Of a stretch of DNA of 32,915 bases, positions 9,092 through 17,513 are shown one piece after another. The notes under the pieces were generated by a model. It did no database searches and had not been told where the DNA came from. It saw only the letters and a list, made by a program, of their open reading frames with translations. The DNA lies in NCBI RefSeq assembly GCF_022229005.1, contig NZ_JAKKFD010000057.1:1-32915 (forward strand). The letters are read 5' to 3'. This DNA comes from Micromonospora trifolii (GTDB lineage: Bacteria; Actinomycetota; Actinomycetes; Mycobacteriales; Micromonosporaceae). Each line of letters begins with the position of its first letter. The stretch's first letter is position 1. The position numbers were made by a program, and so were the translations under genes.

Positions 9092-11650
9092 TCAGGTCGC
9101 TTGTGGATCCTCGTCGGTCGGCTCGGACGGCGTCGCCGCCGGGGCGCCGGAGGCACCGCCGAGCAGCCGAGCCGCGTCGGTCCGCCCACGGCGGGTGCCG
9201 GTCTGGTAGGAGCTCATCATCCGGCGAACCTGCTCCGGTGGGCGCACCACATCCTCGTCGTCGGTCTCGGACACCGCCGGGTCGTCTCGCAGCTCGGGAA
9301 CGATGTTCGCCTGTCGGACCCGGACGGGCAGACCGGAGTCGGTCCGCTCCGCCTCGGCGCGGGCGGGCGTCGGGCCAGCGTCGCCTGCCGGGGCCGGCTC
9401 TCCGTCGAGGGCTTCCGGGCGGGTGCGGTCGACGGCGGGCAGGCCGGTGGGCACCGTCGGGGCTTCCAGGGCTGGCTGAGCCGGGCCGCGCCGGGCGCGG
9501 GTGGGCAGGTCGGGGGTGCCGGTTGCCGGGGTGGTCCGCTGTCGGGTGGGGAGAACGGTGTCCGCCTCGGCCTCCTCGCCCGTCGTCGGTGCTGTGGTGT
9601 CGGCCGGCATCGGCACCGCCGAGGTCACCGCCACCTCCGGCGCGGTGGTCGTGGCCGCGGCGAGCGCGACAGGTGCGAGGGACGCCGGACGGCCGCTGTC
9701 AGTGGCGGGCGCCGACGGCATCGGGGTGGCCGAGCCGGCCCGGAACGAGCCCGAGTCGTCCGGGGAGGCGCCGGTCTCGGTGACCAGCTCCAGCGGGATC
9801 AGCACTACCGCTGTGGTGCCGCCGTACGCGGACTCCTTGAGCCGTACCCGCACGCCGTGCCGTTCGGTCAGCCGGCTCACCACGTAGAGCCCGAGGCGGG
9901 CGGCGTTGGCGAGGTTCAGCTCGGACTGGTCGACGATGCGGTGGTTCGCCGCGGCCAGGTCCTCCTCGCTCATGCCGAGGCCCCGGTCCTCGATCTCGAT
10001 GGCGAACCCGTTGGAGACCAGCTGACCCCGGACCTCGACGGTCGTGTGTGGTGGGGAGAACGACAGGCCGTTCTCGATCAGCTCGGCGAGCAGGTGGATG
10101 ACGTCGCCGACCGCGCGGCCGGCGAGGGAGACCGGCCCGAGCGGCAGCACGTTCACCCGGGTGTAGTCCTCCACCTCGGCCACGGCACCGCGCACCACGT
10201 CGACCATCGGGACGTTGCGCCGCCAGGCCCGACCGGGGGTGGAGCCGGAGAGCACGATCAGGTTTTCCGCATTGCGCCGCATCCGGGTGGCCAGGTGGTC
10301 GACCCGGAACAGGTCCTCCAGCTCCTCCGCGTCGTGCTCGCGGCGCTCCATCGCGTCGAGCAGCGTGAGCTGGCGGTGGACGAGCGCCTGCGTGCGTCGG
10401 GCCAGGCTCAGGAAGACCTCGCGGACGTTGCGACGCAGGTCGGCCTGCTCGACGGCGGTGCGCACTGCGGTCTCCTGAACCGCGTTGAACGCCTTGCCGA
10501 CCTGGCCGATCTCGTCGGTGCCGAACTCCAGCGGGGGCGCCTCGGTGGCCACGTCGACCTCCTCGCCGCGCCCGAGCCGCTCCACCACCCGGGGCAGCCG
10601 CTCGTCGGCGAGCTGCCAGGCGGCCTCCCGCAGGCGGTCCAGCTGGCGCAGCAAATTCCGCGCGGTGGTGATCGAGACGACGACGGAGGCAATGACGGCG
10701 AGAAGGCCCAGGCCGGTGGCGAGCACCAGTCGGACGACGACCATCACGGCGATGCCGGTGGCCCGGTCCACGATGCCCTCACCGCCGGCGGTCACGACGT
10801 CGTTAACCTCGGCCAGCGCCGGCTCGACGGTGCCCCGCCACTGCTCGGCGCCGACCGGCAGCTGGGTCGACGGCCGGCCCTCGCGGATGATGCTGTCCTG
10901 CACGGCGCGCAGTCGGGTGAACGCCTCACCCTCGACGAGCTGTTGGTAACGGCGCTGGTCGGCGTCGGCGAGCCGGACCCGGGTCTCCTCACCGACGAAC
11001 CGCTCCGAGCCGACCAGCGCGACGTAGCGGGCGTACTCGGCGCCGCTCATCCGACCGTTGCCGAAGAGGCCGCTGAGCAGCGCGTCCTCCTGGGAGATCA
11101 GCTCCTTCATCCGGTTGAGCTGGATCAGGGCCGCGGCCTCGCCGGCGATCTGCTTGTCGTCCAGGCTGCCCGTCACGTCGTAGATCTGGAAGATCGACTC
11201 GATCGCGTCGGTGTACGCCTCGGCGGCGGCGATCCGGTCGATCTTGCGGTCCAGCACCTCGGCGCGGGTCCGCTCCAACCCGTTGACCTCAGCGATCGTC
11301 ATACCGAGCTGCGTGTCCAGTGCAGAGCTGCCGGCGACGTCGACCTGCCAGTTGCGCACCGAGGCGGCGAAGTCGGCGGCCAGCTGTGCGGTCTTGCGCT
11401 GCTCGGCTTCGAGCGCCGTCCGCTGCGCGGCCTCGGGGTTGCTCAGGTACGCCTGGGTCAACCGCCGCTCCACCTGGAGCTCCTGCAACAGCGGCTCGCT
11501 CGGCGTGTAGACCTTGCTGTTGAGCAACTGGACACCGAGCAGGTTGAAGCCGTCACGCAGGGTCACCCACGCCGCGAACATCCAGAGCGCGACCAGGGAG
11601 AGCAGCAGGGCGACAACCTTGGTGCGGATACTCGTACCGCGAGAACGCAT
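9092..11650 (-). CDS. cvnA: Conservon sensor kinase with NIT and HATPase domains (CvnA)
   Basis: An 852-residue membrane sensor. The first transmembrane helix is at about residues 10-30. An extracytoplasmic nitrate/nitrite-sensing (NIT)-type helical domain spans about 60-290. The second helix is at about 300-328 (VVVRLVLATGLGLLAVIASV), followed by a HAMP region to about 390. A dimerisation helix contains DHLATRMRRNAENL. The GHKL ATPase domain (about 510-620) has the N-box HLLAELIENGLSFSPP and the G-box EDRGLGM. The last 210 residues are a Pro/Ala/Thr-rich disordered tail. CvnA is the membrane input of the conservon G-protein-like relay. The start is ATG 11650. A 123-bp gap separates it from the upstream terpene operon on the same strand. 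Confidence 0.93.
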   Translation of the reverse strand: MRSRGTSIRTKVVALLLSLVALWMFAAWVTLRDGFNLLGVQLLNSKVYTPSEPLLQELQVERRLTQAYLSNPEAAQRTALEAEQRKTAQLAADFAASVRNWQVDVAGSSALDTQLGMTIAEVNGLERTRAEVLDRKIDRIAAAEAYTDAIESIFQIYDVTGSLDDKQIAGEAAALIQLNRMKELISQEDALLSGLFGNGRMSGAEYARYVALVGSERFVGEETRVRLADADQRRYQQLVEGEAFTRLRAVQDSIIREGRPSTQLPVGAEQWRGTVEPALAEVNDVVTAGGEGIVDRATGIAVMVVVRLVLATGLGLLAVIASVVVSITTARNLLRQLDRLREAAWQLADERLPRVVERLGRGEEVDVATEAPPLEFGTDEIGQVGKAFNAVQETAVRTAVEQADLRRNVREVFLSLARRTQALVHRQLTLLDAMERREHDAEELEDLFRVDHLATRMRRNAENLIVLSGSTPGRAWRRNVPMVDVVRGAVAEVEDYTRVNVLPLGPVSLAGRAVGDVIHLLAELIENGLSFSPPHTTVEVRGQLVSNGFAIEIEDRGLGMSEEDLAAANHRIVDQSELNLANAARLGLYVVSRLTERHGVRVRLKESAYGGTTAVVLIPLELVTETGASPDDSGSFRAGSATPMPSAPATDSGRPASLAPVALAAATTTAPEVAVTSAVPMPADTTAPTTGEEAEADTVLPTRQRTTPATGTPDLPTRARRGPAQPALEAPTVPTGLPAVDRTRPEALDGEPAPAGDAGPTPARAEAERTDSGLPVRVRQANIVPELRDDPAVSETDDEDVVRPPEQVRRMMSSYQTGTRRGRTDAARLLGGASGAPAATPSEPTDEDPQAT

Positions 11651-11669
11651 TGAACCGTCCCAGGCCGGG

Positions 11670-11690
11670 CGTTGACTCAGCTCATCAACG
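11670..11690. promoter_or_regulatory. Inverted repeat upstream of the conservon
   Basis: CGTTGA (11670-11675) and TCAACG (11685-11690) form a perfect 6-9-6 inverted repeat 20 bp upstream of the cvnA start. It could be an operator or a leader hairpin. The rest of the 11651-11773 gap shows no clear terminator for the upstream operon. Confidence 0.3.
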
Positions 11691-11773
11691 AATGATCAGA
11701 GGGGGCGACGTCCCACCACAGCGGGGCATCCGGGCTGAGGCTCTGCGTACGCTAGCAGTGTCCACACAACCCC

Positions 11774-13390
11774 TCAAGTTGTTGTTTTTGTTGACTGGTA
11801 ACCGCAATCCACCACCGATCGGTCCACGCTCGAGGCTCGAATGCCGGCCAGCCGGCAGGCGGCGAGCACAGTGGCGCGAACGATGACTGTCGGACAGTAC
11901 AGCTCCTTGCCGTACCACAGTGGAGGGTGCTCCCCGGCGGCGGATTCGTGCAGGTAGGCGTGCCCGCGCGCCACGGCGTCGTCAACCCGTGGCACCGTTG
12001 TCGGCACCGTCAGCAGCACCTGGAGGGCGTACGCGCTCTCCTCCGCGGTGCCGCCCCACCGCCCCCACGAACCGTCCGCGCGCTGGCTGCTCAGCACCCA
12101 GCCGGCCGCCCGGTCCACCGCCTCGGCGGCGGGCGCACCCCGCCCGAACTCGGCCAGTGCCAGCACGCAGCAGGCGGTGGCGTAGTACGGCGAGGCGTGC
12201 CACCGGTCCTGCCAGGCGCCGTCCGCACGCTGGTGCCCGGTCAGCACGGTGCTCAGCCGGTCGACCGCCCGGTGATAGCGCGCGTCGGCGTCCGGTTGCC
12301 GGATCAGGTGCTGACCGAAGGCGTCCAGCACGTGGGCGTTGGTGGTGACCGAGAAGCCGTCCTCCCCCGGCCAGGTGCAGAAACCGTCGGCCGTCTCGTA
12401 CGCCCACAGGCTGGCCGGGTCCGCCGGACGGCCGAGCCGGGCCAACGCGTCGAGCGACACCGCTGTGGTGTCGGCGTCGGTCGGCAGGCCGTCGCCGGTG
12501 GCGATGCCGTGGCCGGCGGTGGCGGCGGCCAGGCTCTCCACGACTGCGGCCGTGGGGTTGACCGTGATCCCGGCGCGACTCAGGCCGCTGAGCACCCAGG
12601 CCCGCTCGAAGACGGTGATCGGTGCCGGACAGGGCACCGGGCCGCCTCCGTCGCGGATCAACGCCCGCAGGAAGGCGTGCGCGGCGGGGCCGGCGGCCGG
12701 GCCGGCCGCTGTCAGCCAGGCCGCGGTCGCGGCGGGTGAGGCGCCGACCGCTGTGAGCGTGGGGCCGGCGTCGGTGGGTGTCGCGTCCAGGATCTCGTAG
12801 AAGTGGGCCAGCTTCGGTGGCAGCGTCGCTCCGGCGGCCACCGCGGACCGCACCGCGCGCAGCCGGTCCCGGTTGAGCCCGGTGGGCAGCGGCAACGGCG
12901 GGCGGGGCAGGCGGGCGGCGGTGGCGGGCTCCAGCCGGGCGAGCCGGTCGTTGATGGTGTCGACGAGCGCCGGAACGATGAGGTCCAGCGCTGGGGTGTC
13001 CGGCAGGGTCCGGGCGTCGGTGGGGAGCAGCGTGCCGACGAGCGCGCCGAGCCCGCGGGCCACCGGGGCGAGCAGTTCCGTCCCGGCCCTGCCGTCGGCC
13101 AGTGCCGTGAGCAGCGCGTCGGTGGCGCTCAGCGTCGGCACCAGGGCGTACCCCTCGGGTGGGCCCCACGCCCCGTCCGGGCGCTGACTGCGCAGCAGGA
13201 ACGCGATCCGCTGGTGGTGCCCGGTCAGCCAGGGCGCGACGGCGACCAGCCGCCCGGTCTCGTACACCGACGCGGCGACCTGCCCCCACGGCCGCAGACC
13301 GAGGCCGGCGATCAACTCACGGGCGGTGGCGGCGACCGGGTCGGCGGCGGTAGCCGCGTCGGCGAGCACCCGGGTGGCGCAGTTACTCAC
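11774..13390 (-). CDS. Class II (protonation-initiated) terpene cyclase, probably a diterpenyl diphosphate synthase
   Basis: A 538-residue protein with alpha-barrel repeats. QW-like motifs are visible: RSQRPDGAWG near residue 68, HQRADGAWQ and SSQRADGSWG toward the C-terminus. The class II acid motif is DADTT at residues 305-309, so the fourth position of canonical DxDD is Thr while the third Asp, normally the proton donor, is kept. Relatives cyclise geranylgeranyl diphosphate to copalyl-type diphosphates; DxDTT variants are also known in drimane-forming enzymes, so substrate length is open. The start GTG 13390 overlaps the stop of the class I synthase gene by GTGA, supporting coupling. The 3' end encodes an AT-rich QSTKTTT tail, unlike the rest of the gene. 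Confidence 0.88.
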   Translation of the reverse strand: MSNCATRVLADAATAADPVAATARELIAGLGLRPWGQVAASVYETGRLVAVAPWLTGHHQRIAFLLRSQRPDGAWGPPEGYALVPTLSATDALLTALADGRAGTELLAPVARGLGALVGTLLPTDARTLPDTPALDLIVPALVDTINDRLARLEPATAARLPRPPLPLPTGLNRDRLRAVRSAVAAGATLPPKLAHFYEILDATPTDAGPTLTAVGASPAATAAWLTAAGPAAGPAAHAFLRALIRDGGGPVPCPAPITVFERAWVLSGLSRAGITVNPTAAVVESLAAATAGHGIATGDGLPTDADTTAVSLDALARLGRPADPASLWAYETADGFCTWPGEDGFSVTTNAHVLDAFGQHLIRQPDADARYHRAVDRLSTVLTGHQRADGAWQDRWHASPYYATACCVLALAEFGRGAPAAEAVDRAAGWVLSSQRADGSWGRWGGTAEESAYALQVLLTVPTTVPRVDDAVARGHAYLHESAAGEHPPLWYGKELYCPTVIVRATVLAACRLAGIRASSVDRSVVDCGYQSTKTTT

Positions 13391-14298
13391 CGCGCGCCCC
13401 AGAAGTCCGACAGTTGGTAGAAGCCCCCGGTGAAGGAGATCTGCCGGTTGAGGTAGTCCGCCTGGCGGGGGCACCGTTCGGCGAGGGCGGCCAGGTCCCC
13501 CCGGGACCGTGCTGTCAACTCGGCCAGCCGGTCGTGCACCTGCGCGGGGTCGTCGACCAACGAAAGGGCGTTCAGGTCACCCCATTCGGCGTCCCGACCG
13601 TGAGTGGCAAGGTCGTTGACCAGCCGCAGTACGCGCTGCACCCCACGACCGGCGTCCAGCAGGTCGGTCAGCTGGGCGAGGGTCTTCTCGTCGCCGGTGG
13701 CGATCCAGTGGGTGACGTTGACGAAGGAACAGGCGAGGTTGTCGGCGTTGTCCAGGTAGCGGTCCAGGTCCGGCAGGCGCCGGCCGGTGGTCGGGTCGGT
13801 GGGCAGATGCTTCCAGTCCCACTCCCGCGCCACGGCGGCCAACATCCGGGCCAGCTCGTCGCGCCAGATCGGGCGTAGCCGGACGAACGCCGGCACCGTG
13901 GTCAGCTCGTCGCGCAGGTCGGCCAGCAGTCGGGCCAGGTGTCGCCCCGGTGGCGGCGCCGCGCCGTCGGCCACCGCGAGGCAGTCGGTCACCACCTCCC
14001 GGACGTCGTCGACGGACCGCGCGAGGTAGTCGACCTGCCAGTCGGCGGCGAAGACCCAGAGCAGGGTACGGGTGGTGATCCGCAGTTCCGAGGCGGTGTG
14101 CCACGGTGCGGTGAAGGCGATGGCGGTAGCCACCGAGCTGAGCATCGCCGGGTCGAACGGCGCGGCGTCGAACAGCTCCGGGTGAGCGGCGGTGACATCC
14201 TGGAGGTCGCGTACGCCCCGCACGGCGAGCGCGCACACCCGGCCCTGTTCGGCGACCGCGTCCTGACCGGCCCGCGCCGGTCGCGGGGTCCCCGTCAC
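13387..14298 (-). CDS. Class I terpene synthase (putative diterpene synthase)
   Basis: A 303-residue all-helical protein of class I terpene synthase size. The second metal-binding motif is clear: NDLATHGRD at residues 228-236 matches the NDxx(S/T)xx(R/K)(D/E) pattern. The first Asp-rich motif is non-canonical, with D86-x3-D90 in FAADWQVDYL in place of DDxxD. R180 lies near the position of a pyrophosphate-sensor Arg. The C-terminal segment DYLNRQISFTGGFYQL resembles the closing RY region. The start is GTG 14298, overlapping the P450 stop by GTGA. It probably ionises the class II enzyme's product. An orphan Salinispora arenicola operon, as I recall, has the same set plus a GGPP synthase and makes an isopimaradienol; no GGPP synthase is in this window. 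Confidence 0.8.
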   Translation of the reverse strand: MTGTPRPARAGQDAVAEQGRVCALAVRGVRDLQDVTAAHPELFDAAPFDPAMLSSVATAIAFTAPWHTASELRITTRTLLWVFAADWQVDYLARSVDDVREVVTDCLAVADGAAPPPGRHLARLLADLRDELTTVPAFVRLRPIWRDELARMLAAVAREWDWKHLPTDPTTGRRLPDLDRYLDNADNLACSFVNVTHWIATGDEKTLAQLTDLLDAGRGVQRVLRLVNDLATHGRDAEWGDLNALSLVDDPAQVHDRLAELTARSRGDLAALAERCPRQADYLNRQISFTGGFYQLSDFWGAR

Positions 14299-15686
14299 GA
14301 TGCGACCGGGCGCTCGACCGGGGTGAGGATGACCTCGGCCCGCTGCTTGGGTTGCAGCGAGGCGCCCATCCGGGGGGTGAGGTCGACCGGTTCGCGCAGC
14401 CGGAAGCGGTAGCGGCTCAGCACGGTGCTGACGATGAGCTGGGCCTCCAGCAGGAACAGGTACTGCCCGAGGCACTGGTGCGGGCCTCCGCCGAACGGGA
14501 AGTAGGAGTAGCGGTAGCGCCGCCGGGGCAGCTCCGGCGCGAACCGCTCCGGGTCGAAGAGCGCCGGTTCGGTCCAGAACGTCGACATCCGCTGGGTGAC
14601 GTACGGGCTGACCAGCACGGTGCCGCCGGCCTTGATCCGCACCCCGCCCAGTACGTCGTCGCCGACGGCTGTGCGCGGGATCATCCAGCCGGCCGGGTAG
14701 AGCCGCAGCATCTCGTCGAGCACCATCCGGCCGTAGCGCAGCTGGGGCAGGTGCTCGCGGCCGACCCGTTCGGCGCCGACCACCCGCTCGATCTCGTCGG
14801 TCATCCGATCGGCCACGTCGGGTCGGGACGCCAGGACCGGCCAGAGCCAGGAGAGCAGGGCGATGGTGGTCTCGGTGGCGGTGGAGAACATCGCGACCAC
14901 GTCGCCGCGGATCGCGTACTCGTCGGGTTCGCTGCCGTCGGCGCGCGGCCGGCAGAGCGTGGAGATGATGTCGTCGCCGTCGGTGGGATGGGCTCGGGCC
15001 TCCCGGATGATCGGCAGCACCACCTCGTCGATGGTGCGCACCGCGTCGGCGAAGCGCCGGTCGCCGGGCATCGGCACCGCGTACGGCACGGCGGGCATCA
15101 GCAGTCGGGGGAGCATCGCTGTGGTGACGGTGTCCAGTGCGGCGCTGATCCGCAGGGCGTCGGGGACGGAGATCCGGTCGGCGAAGAGCACCCGCATGGT
15201 GGTGCGCAGGACGATCCGGGTCAGCTCGGCGCCGCCGTCGATGGGGCGACCGGCGAGGGCCGGTTCGAGCCACTCGTCGACGGCCTCGTTGATCGCTTCG
15301 GCCATCTTGTCGACGAGCGTCTCGGCCCGCTTGGCGGTGAACAACGGTTGCAGTGCGCCTCGGCTGGACTCCCAGATCTCACCCTCGGCGACCAGGATGG
15401 CGTCACCGACGATTCGGCGCACGGGTCGCCAGAGCAGGCCCTCGCCGTCGCGGGTGTAGTTGGCAACGTTGTCCCGCAGGACGCGTTGCAGGTGCTCAGG
15501 ATGGCTGACCAGATAGGGGCGGAACGAGCCGAGGTTGAGCCGGACGACGTCGCCGTCGGCGTCCTGTGCGAAGGCGACGAGCGCGCCGAGCGGATCGCGG
15601 ACCAGTGCCGGCAGAGCGCGTCGTAACGGGATTGTCCGGGGCTCGGTGCTGACGGTGGCGGGGCGCGCCTCGGACACCTGCGACAT
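14295..15686 (-). CDS. Cytochrome P450 of the diterpenoid operon
   Basis: A 463-residue P450. The heme-binding segment FPFGGGPHQCLGQ contains the Cys ligand. The ExxR motif is EMLR, in LDEMLRLYPAGWMIPR, and the PERF-type element is FDPERF. The I-helix reads MFSTATETT in place of AGxET-T, keeping the Thr pair. No N-terminal membrane anchor is visible, so it is probably soluble and needs ferredoxin and ferredoxin reductase, which are not nearby. It is the first gene of the operon, with ATG 15686 and GAGGAGA 9 nt upstream. It most likely hydroxylates the terpene made by the two cyclases. Its long, CYP110-like or CYP1051-like shape is a memory-based guess only. Confidence 0.93.
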   Translation of the reverse strand: MSQVSEARPATVSTEPRTIPLRRALPALVRDPLGALVAFAQDADGDVVRLNLGSFRPYLVSHPEHLQRVLRDNVANYTRDGEGLLWRPVRRIVGDAILVAEGEIWESSRGALQPLFTAKRAETLVDKMAEAINEAVDEWLEPALAGRPIDGGAELTRIVLRTTMRVLFADRISVPDALRISAALDTVTTAMLPRLLMPAVPYAVPMPGDRRFADAVRTIDEVVLPIIREARAHPTDGDDIISTLCRPRADGSEPDEYAIRGDVVAMFSTATETTIALLSWLWPVLASRPDVADRMTDEIERVVGAERVGREHLPQLRYGRMVLDEMLRLYPAGWMIPRTAVGDDVLGGVRIKAGGTVLVSPYVTQRMSTFWTEPALFDPERFAPELPRRRYRYSYFPFGGGPHQCLGQYLFLLEAQLIVSTVLSRYRFRLREPVDLTPRMGASLQPKQRAEVILTPVERPVAS

Positions 15687-16079
15687 CGAACCACGTCTCC
15701 TCGTCGTCCCGGCGACCGCAGCGGTCCACTTCGGTCGGGCAGGTTGATGAAACTTTCACCTTCTGGGCCGACGGAAGCATCTCACCAAACGAGGGGCACC
15801 TCCAGACTTGCGGACGGCGCAATTTCCATCTAAGCGTGCGCACACTCGTCGATGTTTTCATCTCGCTCAAATCCTGAATGGATATTCAGGCGCAGCACCC
15901 TTCCCGGGTGGGCCGACCAACCAGCGCGGCGGCCGGATCGGCCGCTCGGCCGCCGACCCGGCTGCGGTATCGGCACCCGGCCGGCGGTGTCGGGCTGGCC
16001 GGTGCGGGTCGGTGACCCGGGACGCACCGGTACCCCCGAATCCGGGCGATGCCCGGCACCCTGTGCCAGGCTCTGTGGC
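15687..16079. other. Divergent intergenic region with control elements
   Basis: This 393-bp gap lies between the P450 gene (minus) and the DUF2630 gene (plus). It is less GC-rich in its central part (about 15730-15890) than the flanking genes, as expected for promoters. It holds the 7-4-7 palindrome at 15873-15890 and a shorter one, TGAAACTTTCA, near 15747. I see no convincing coding frame or RNA gene. Confidence 0.5.
15873..15890. promoter_or_regulatory. Perfect palindromic operator-like site
   Basis: CCTGAAT (15873-15879), GGAT, ATTCAGG (15884-15890) is a perfect 7-4-7 inverted repeat in the AT-richer part of the divergent gap, 187 bp upstream of the P450 start. The form is typical of a dimeric regulator site. 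The regulator is not known, and none is encoded directly beside it. Confidence 0.4.
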
Positions 16080-16328
16080 ATGGACGACAAGACCATCCTG
16101 AACCGGATCTCCGAGCTGGTTGACGAGGAACACAAGCTGCGTGCCGACGCCCAGGCCCACGAGTCGGGCACCGAGGGCGACGCCAGCGAGCGACTGCGTG
16201 CCCTGGAGGAGTCCCTCGACCAGTGCTGGGACCTGCTGCGCCGCCGACGGGCCGCCCGGGAGACCCACGGCGACCCGGACGCCCAGGGCGAACGCCCCAA
16301 GCCCGAGGTGGAGCGCTACCTGCAATAG
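16080..16328 (+). CDS. DUF2630 family protein
   Basis: An 82-residue, highly charged helical protein that matches DUF2630. It opens MDDKTILNRISELVDEEHKL, has ERLRALEESLDQCWDLLRRRRAARE in the middle, and ends RPKPEVERYLQ. It is predicted to be a coiled coil, and its function is unknown. It is a common small cytoplasmic protein in actinobacteria. The ATG at 16080 has no strong ribosome site. A perfect 17-bp hairpin follows the stop. Confidence 0.88.
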   Translation: MDDKTILNRISELVDEEHKLRADAQAHESGTEGDASERLRALEESLDQCWDLLRRRRAARETHGDPDAQGERPKPEVERYLQ

Positions 16329-16332
16329 CCGA

Positions 16333-16369
16333 CGGAGCGGGTCGGGCGGTGGCCGCCCGACCCGCTCCG
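16333..16369. terminator. Perfect 17-bp bidirectional terminator hairpin
   Basis: Positions 16333-16349 pair perfectly with 16353-16369 around a TGG loop. The hairpin lies exactly between the stop of the DUF2630 gene (16328) and the stop of the convergent RIO kinase gene (16371), so it can serve both. Confidence 0.88.
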
Positions 16370-16370
16370 A

Positions 16371-17303
16371 TCAGCGCAGGCCCGCCTCGTGCAGCAGCTC
16401 CCGGGTCAACAGGCCGGGGTCGACCTGCTCGGCGGGGAGACCCCGGGCCGCGAACCAGGCGCCGACCACCCGCACATCGCGGGCCAGGAACTCCGGCCCC
16501 TGTGGGTTCGCCACCACGTCGACCACCTGCGGCAGGTCGATCACGACCAGCCGGCCCTGGTGCACGAGCAGGTTGTACGGCGACAGGTCGCCGTGCGCGT
16601 AGCCGGCCCGAGCCAGCACCCGCAGCGCCTCCACCAGTTGAGCCCACAGGTCACGCAGCTCGGTCGGGTCGGGTCGCAGCTGGGCCAGTCGGGGTGCCGC
16701 CTCCCCCGACTCGGCGTCACCGACGAACTCCAGCATCAGCTCGGTGCCCCGCACCTGCACCGGGTACGGCACGGCGATCCGGTCGTGCCCGGCGCCGATC
16801 TCCCAGAGCCGACTGAGCGCGGCGAACTCGGCCGCCGCCCACTGCCCGGCGATCATCTGCCGGCCGAACGCCGTCCGGCCGGCCATCGCCCTGTTCTCCC
16901 GGGACCGGCGCACCCGACGGCCCTCCAGGTAGCCGGCATCGCGGTGGAACAACCGGTGCTCGGGATCGCGGTAGCGTTTGACAGCGAGTAGGCAGGACCG
17001 GTCGGTGTCCGGCACCGCGCGACGGACCAGGTGGACGTCCGCCTCCTTGCCGGTCTTCAGCACACCCAGTTCGGTGTCCTTGGCGGCCAACTCGGTGACC
17101 AGCCAGGTGGGGTACGGCTGCGGTCCGTGCACGGCGTCGTCCCAGGACGACCAGCGCTCGCCGGTGTCCGGGTCGGGTTCACTGTCGGGGTCTGCGAGCG
17201 GCTCGGTGGGCCGCCCGCGCTTCAGAAACTGCGGTTCGTCGTCGTCGAAGCGGCTCTTGCCGCGGCTTCGGCGCTCGAGCGCCGGAAGGTCATGATCGCG
17301 CAC
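16371..17303 (-). CDS. RIO-type atypical serine protein kinase
   Basis: With GTG 17303 as start this is a 310-residue RIO kinase. The nucleotide-binding loop is LKTGKEADVHLV, the ATP-lysine is in LAVKRYR, the catalytic loop is YAHGDLSPYNLLV (Asp and Asn), and the metal-binding segment is VIDLPQ (the RIO equivalent of DFG). The acidic N-terminal 70 residues look disordered. RIO kinases phosphorylate Ser or act as ATPases; in archaea and eukaryotes they serve ribosome maturation, and the bacterial role is not settled. The open frame extends upstream to 17414, but the family homology and an AAGGGAA element favour GTG 17303. It is convergent with the DUF2630 gene. Confidence 0.9.
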   Translation of the reverse strand: MRDHDLPALERRSRGKSRFDDDEPQFLKRGRPTEPLADPDSEPDPDTGERWSSWDDAVHGPQPYPTWLVTELAAKDTELGVLKTGKEADVHLVRRAVPDTDRSCLLAVKRYRDPEHRLFHRDAGYLEGRRVRRSRENRAMAGRTAFGRQMIAGQWAAAEFAALSRLWEIGAGHDRIAVPYPVQVRGTELMLEFVGDAESGEAAPRLAQLRPDPTELRDLWAQLVEALRVLARAGYAHGDLSPYNLLVHQGRLVVIDLPQVVDVVANPQGPEFLARDVRVVGAWFAARGLPAEQVDPGLLTRELLHEAGLR

Positions 17304-17513
17304 TGTGGTGAGGTTCCCTTGGTCGAGGCTGAGATAGGCAGCTGGAAGCGACCTGCAAAGACGGCCATGACCGACCCCCTGTCCTCGACCGGGCACACGC
17401 CCGGGATGCACCATGCGCGGACAATGCTGGTACCACCACGTCCGCCGGTCAACCGAATTACCGGGCCACCACCCGTTCAGCCGCTCCGGCGCCCGGCCGC
17501 AGCGCGAGCACCC

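Noticed and set aside
9101..11653. 850-codon plus-strand frame opposite cvnA
   Set aside because: Antisense shadow; low-complexity Gly/Arg/Leu text without motifs, while cvnA has clear domains and conserved operon context.
14596..14612. CGTACG-containing sequences inside the P450 and other genes as extra AcnR sites
   Set aside because: They share only the common CGTACG hexamer and lack the flanking CAAG/GGTTT positions present at the two intergenic sites.
15496..15870. 124-codon minus-strand frame upstream of the P450 gene
   Set aside because: It overlaps the P450 start in another frame, has no domain and covers the likely promoter; no ribosome site supports it.
17389..17404. Hairpin CCGGGC-ACAC-GCCCGG upstream of the RIO kinase
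   Set aside because: Only a 6-bp stem; expected by chance in GC-rich intergenic DNA, and the rest of 17304-17513 shows no supporting structure.
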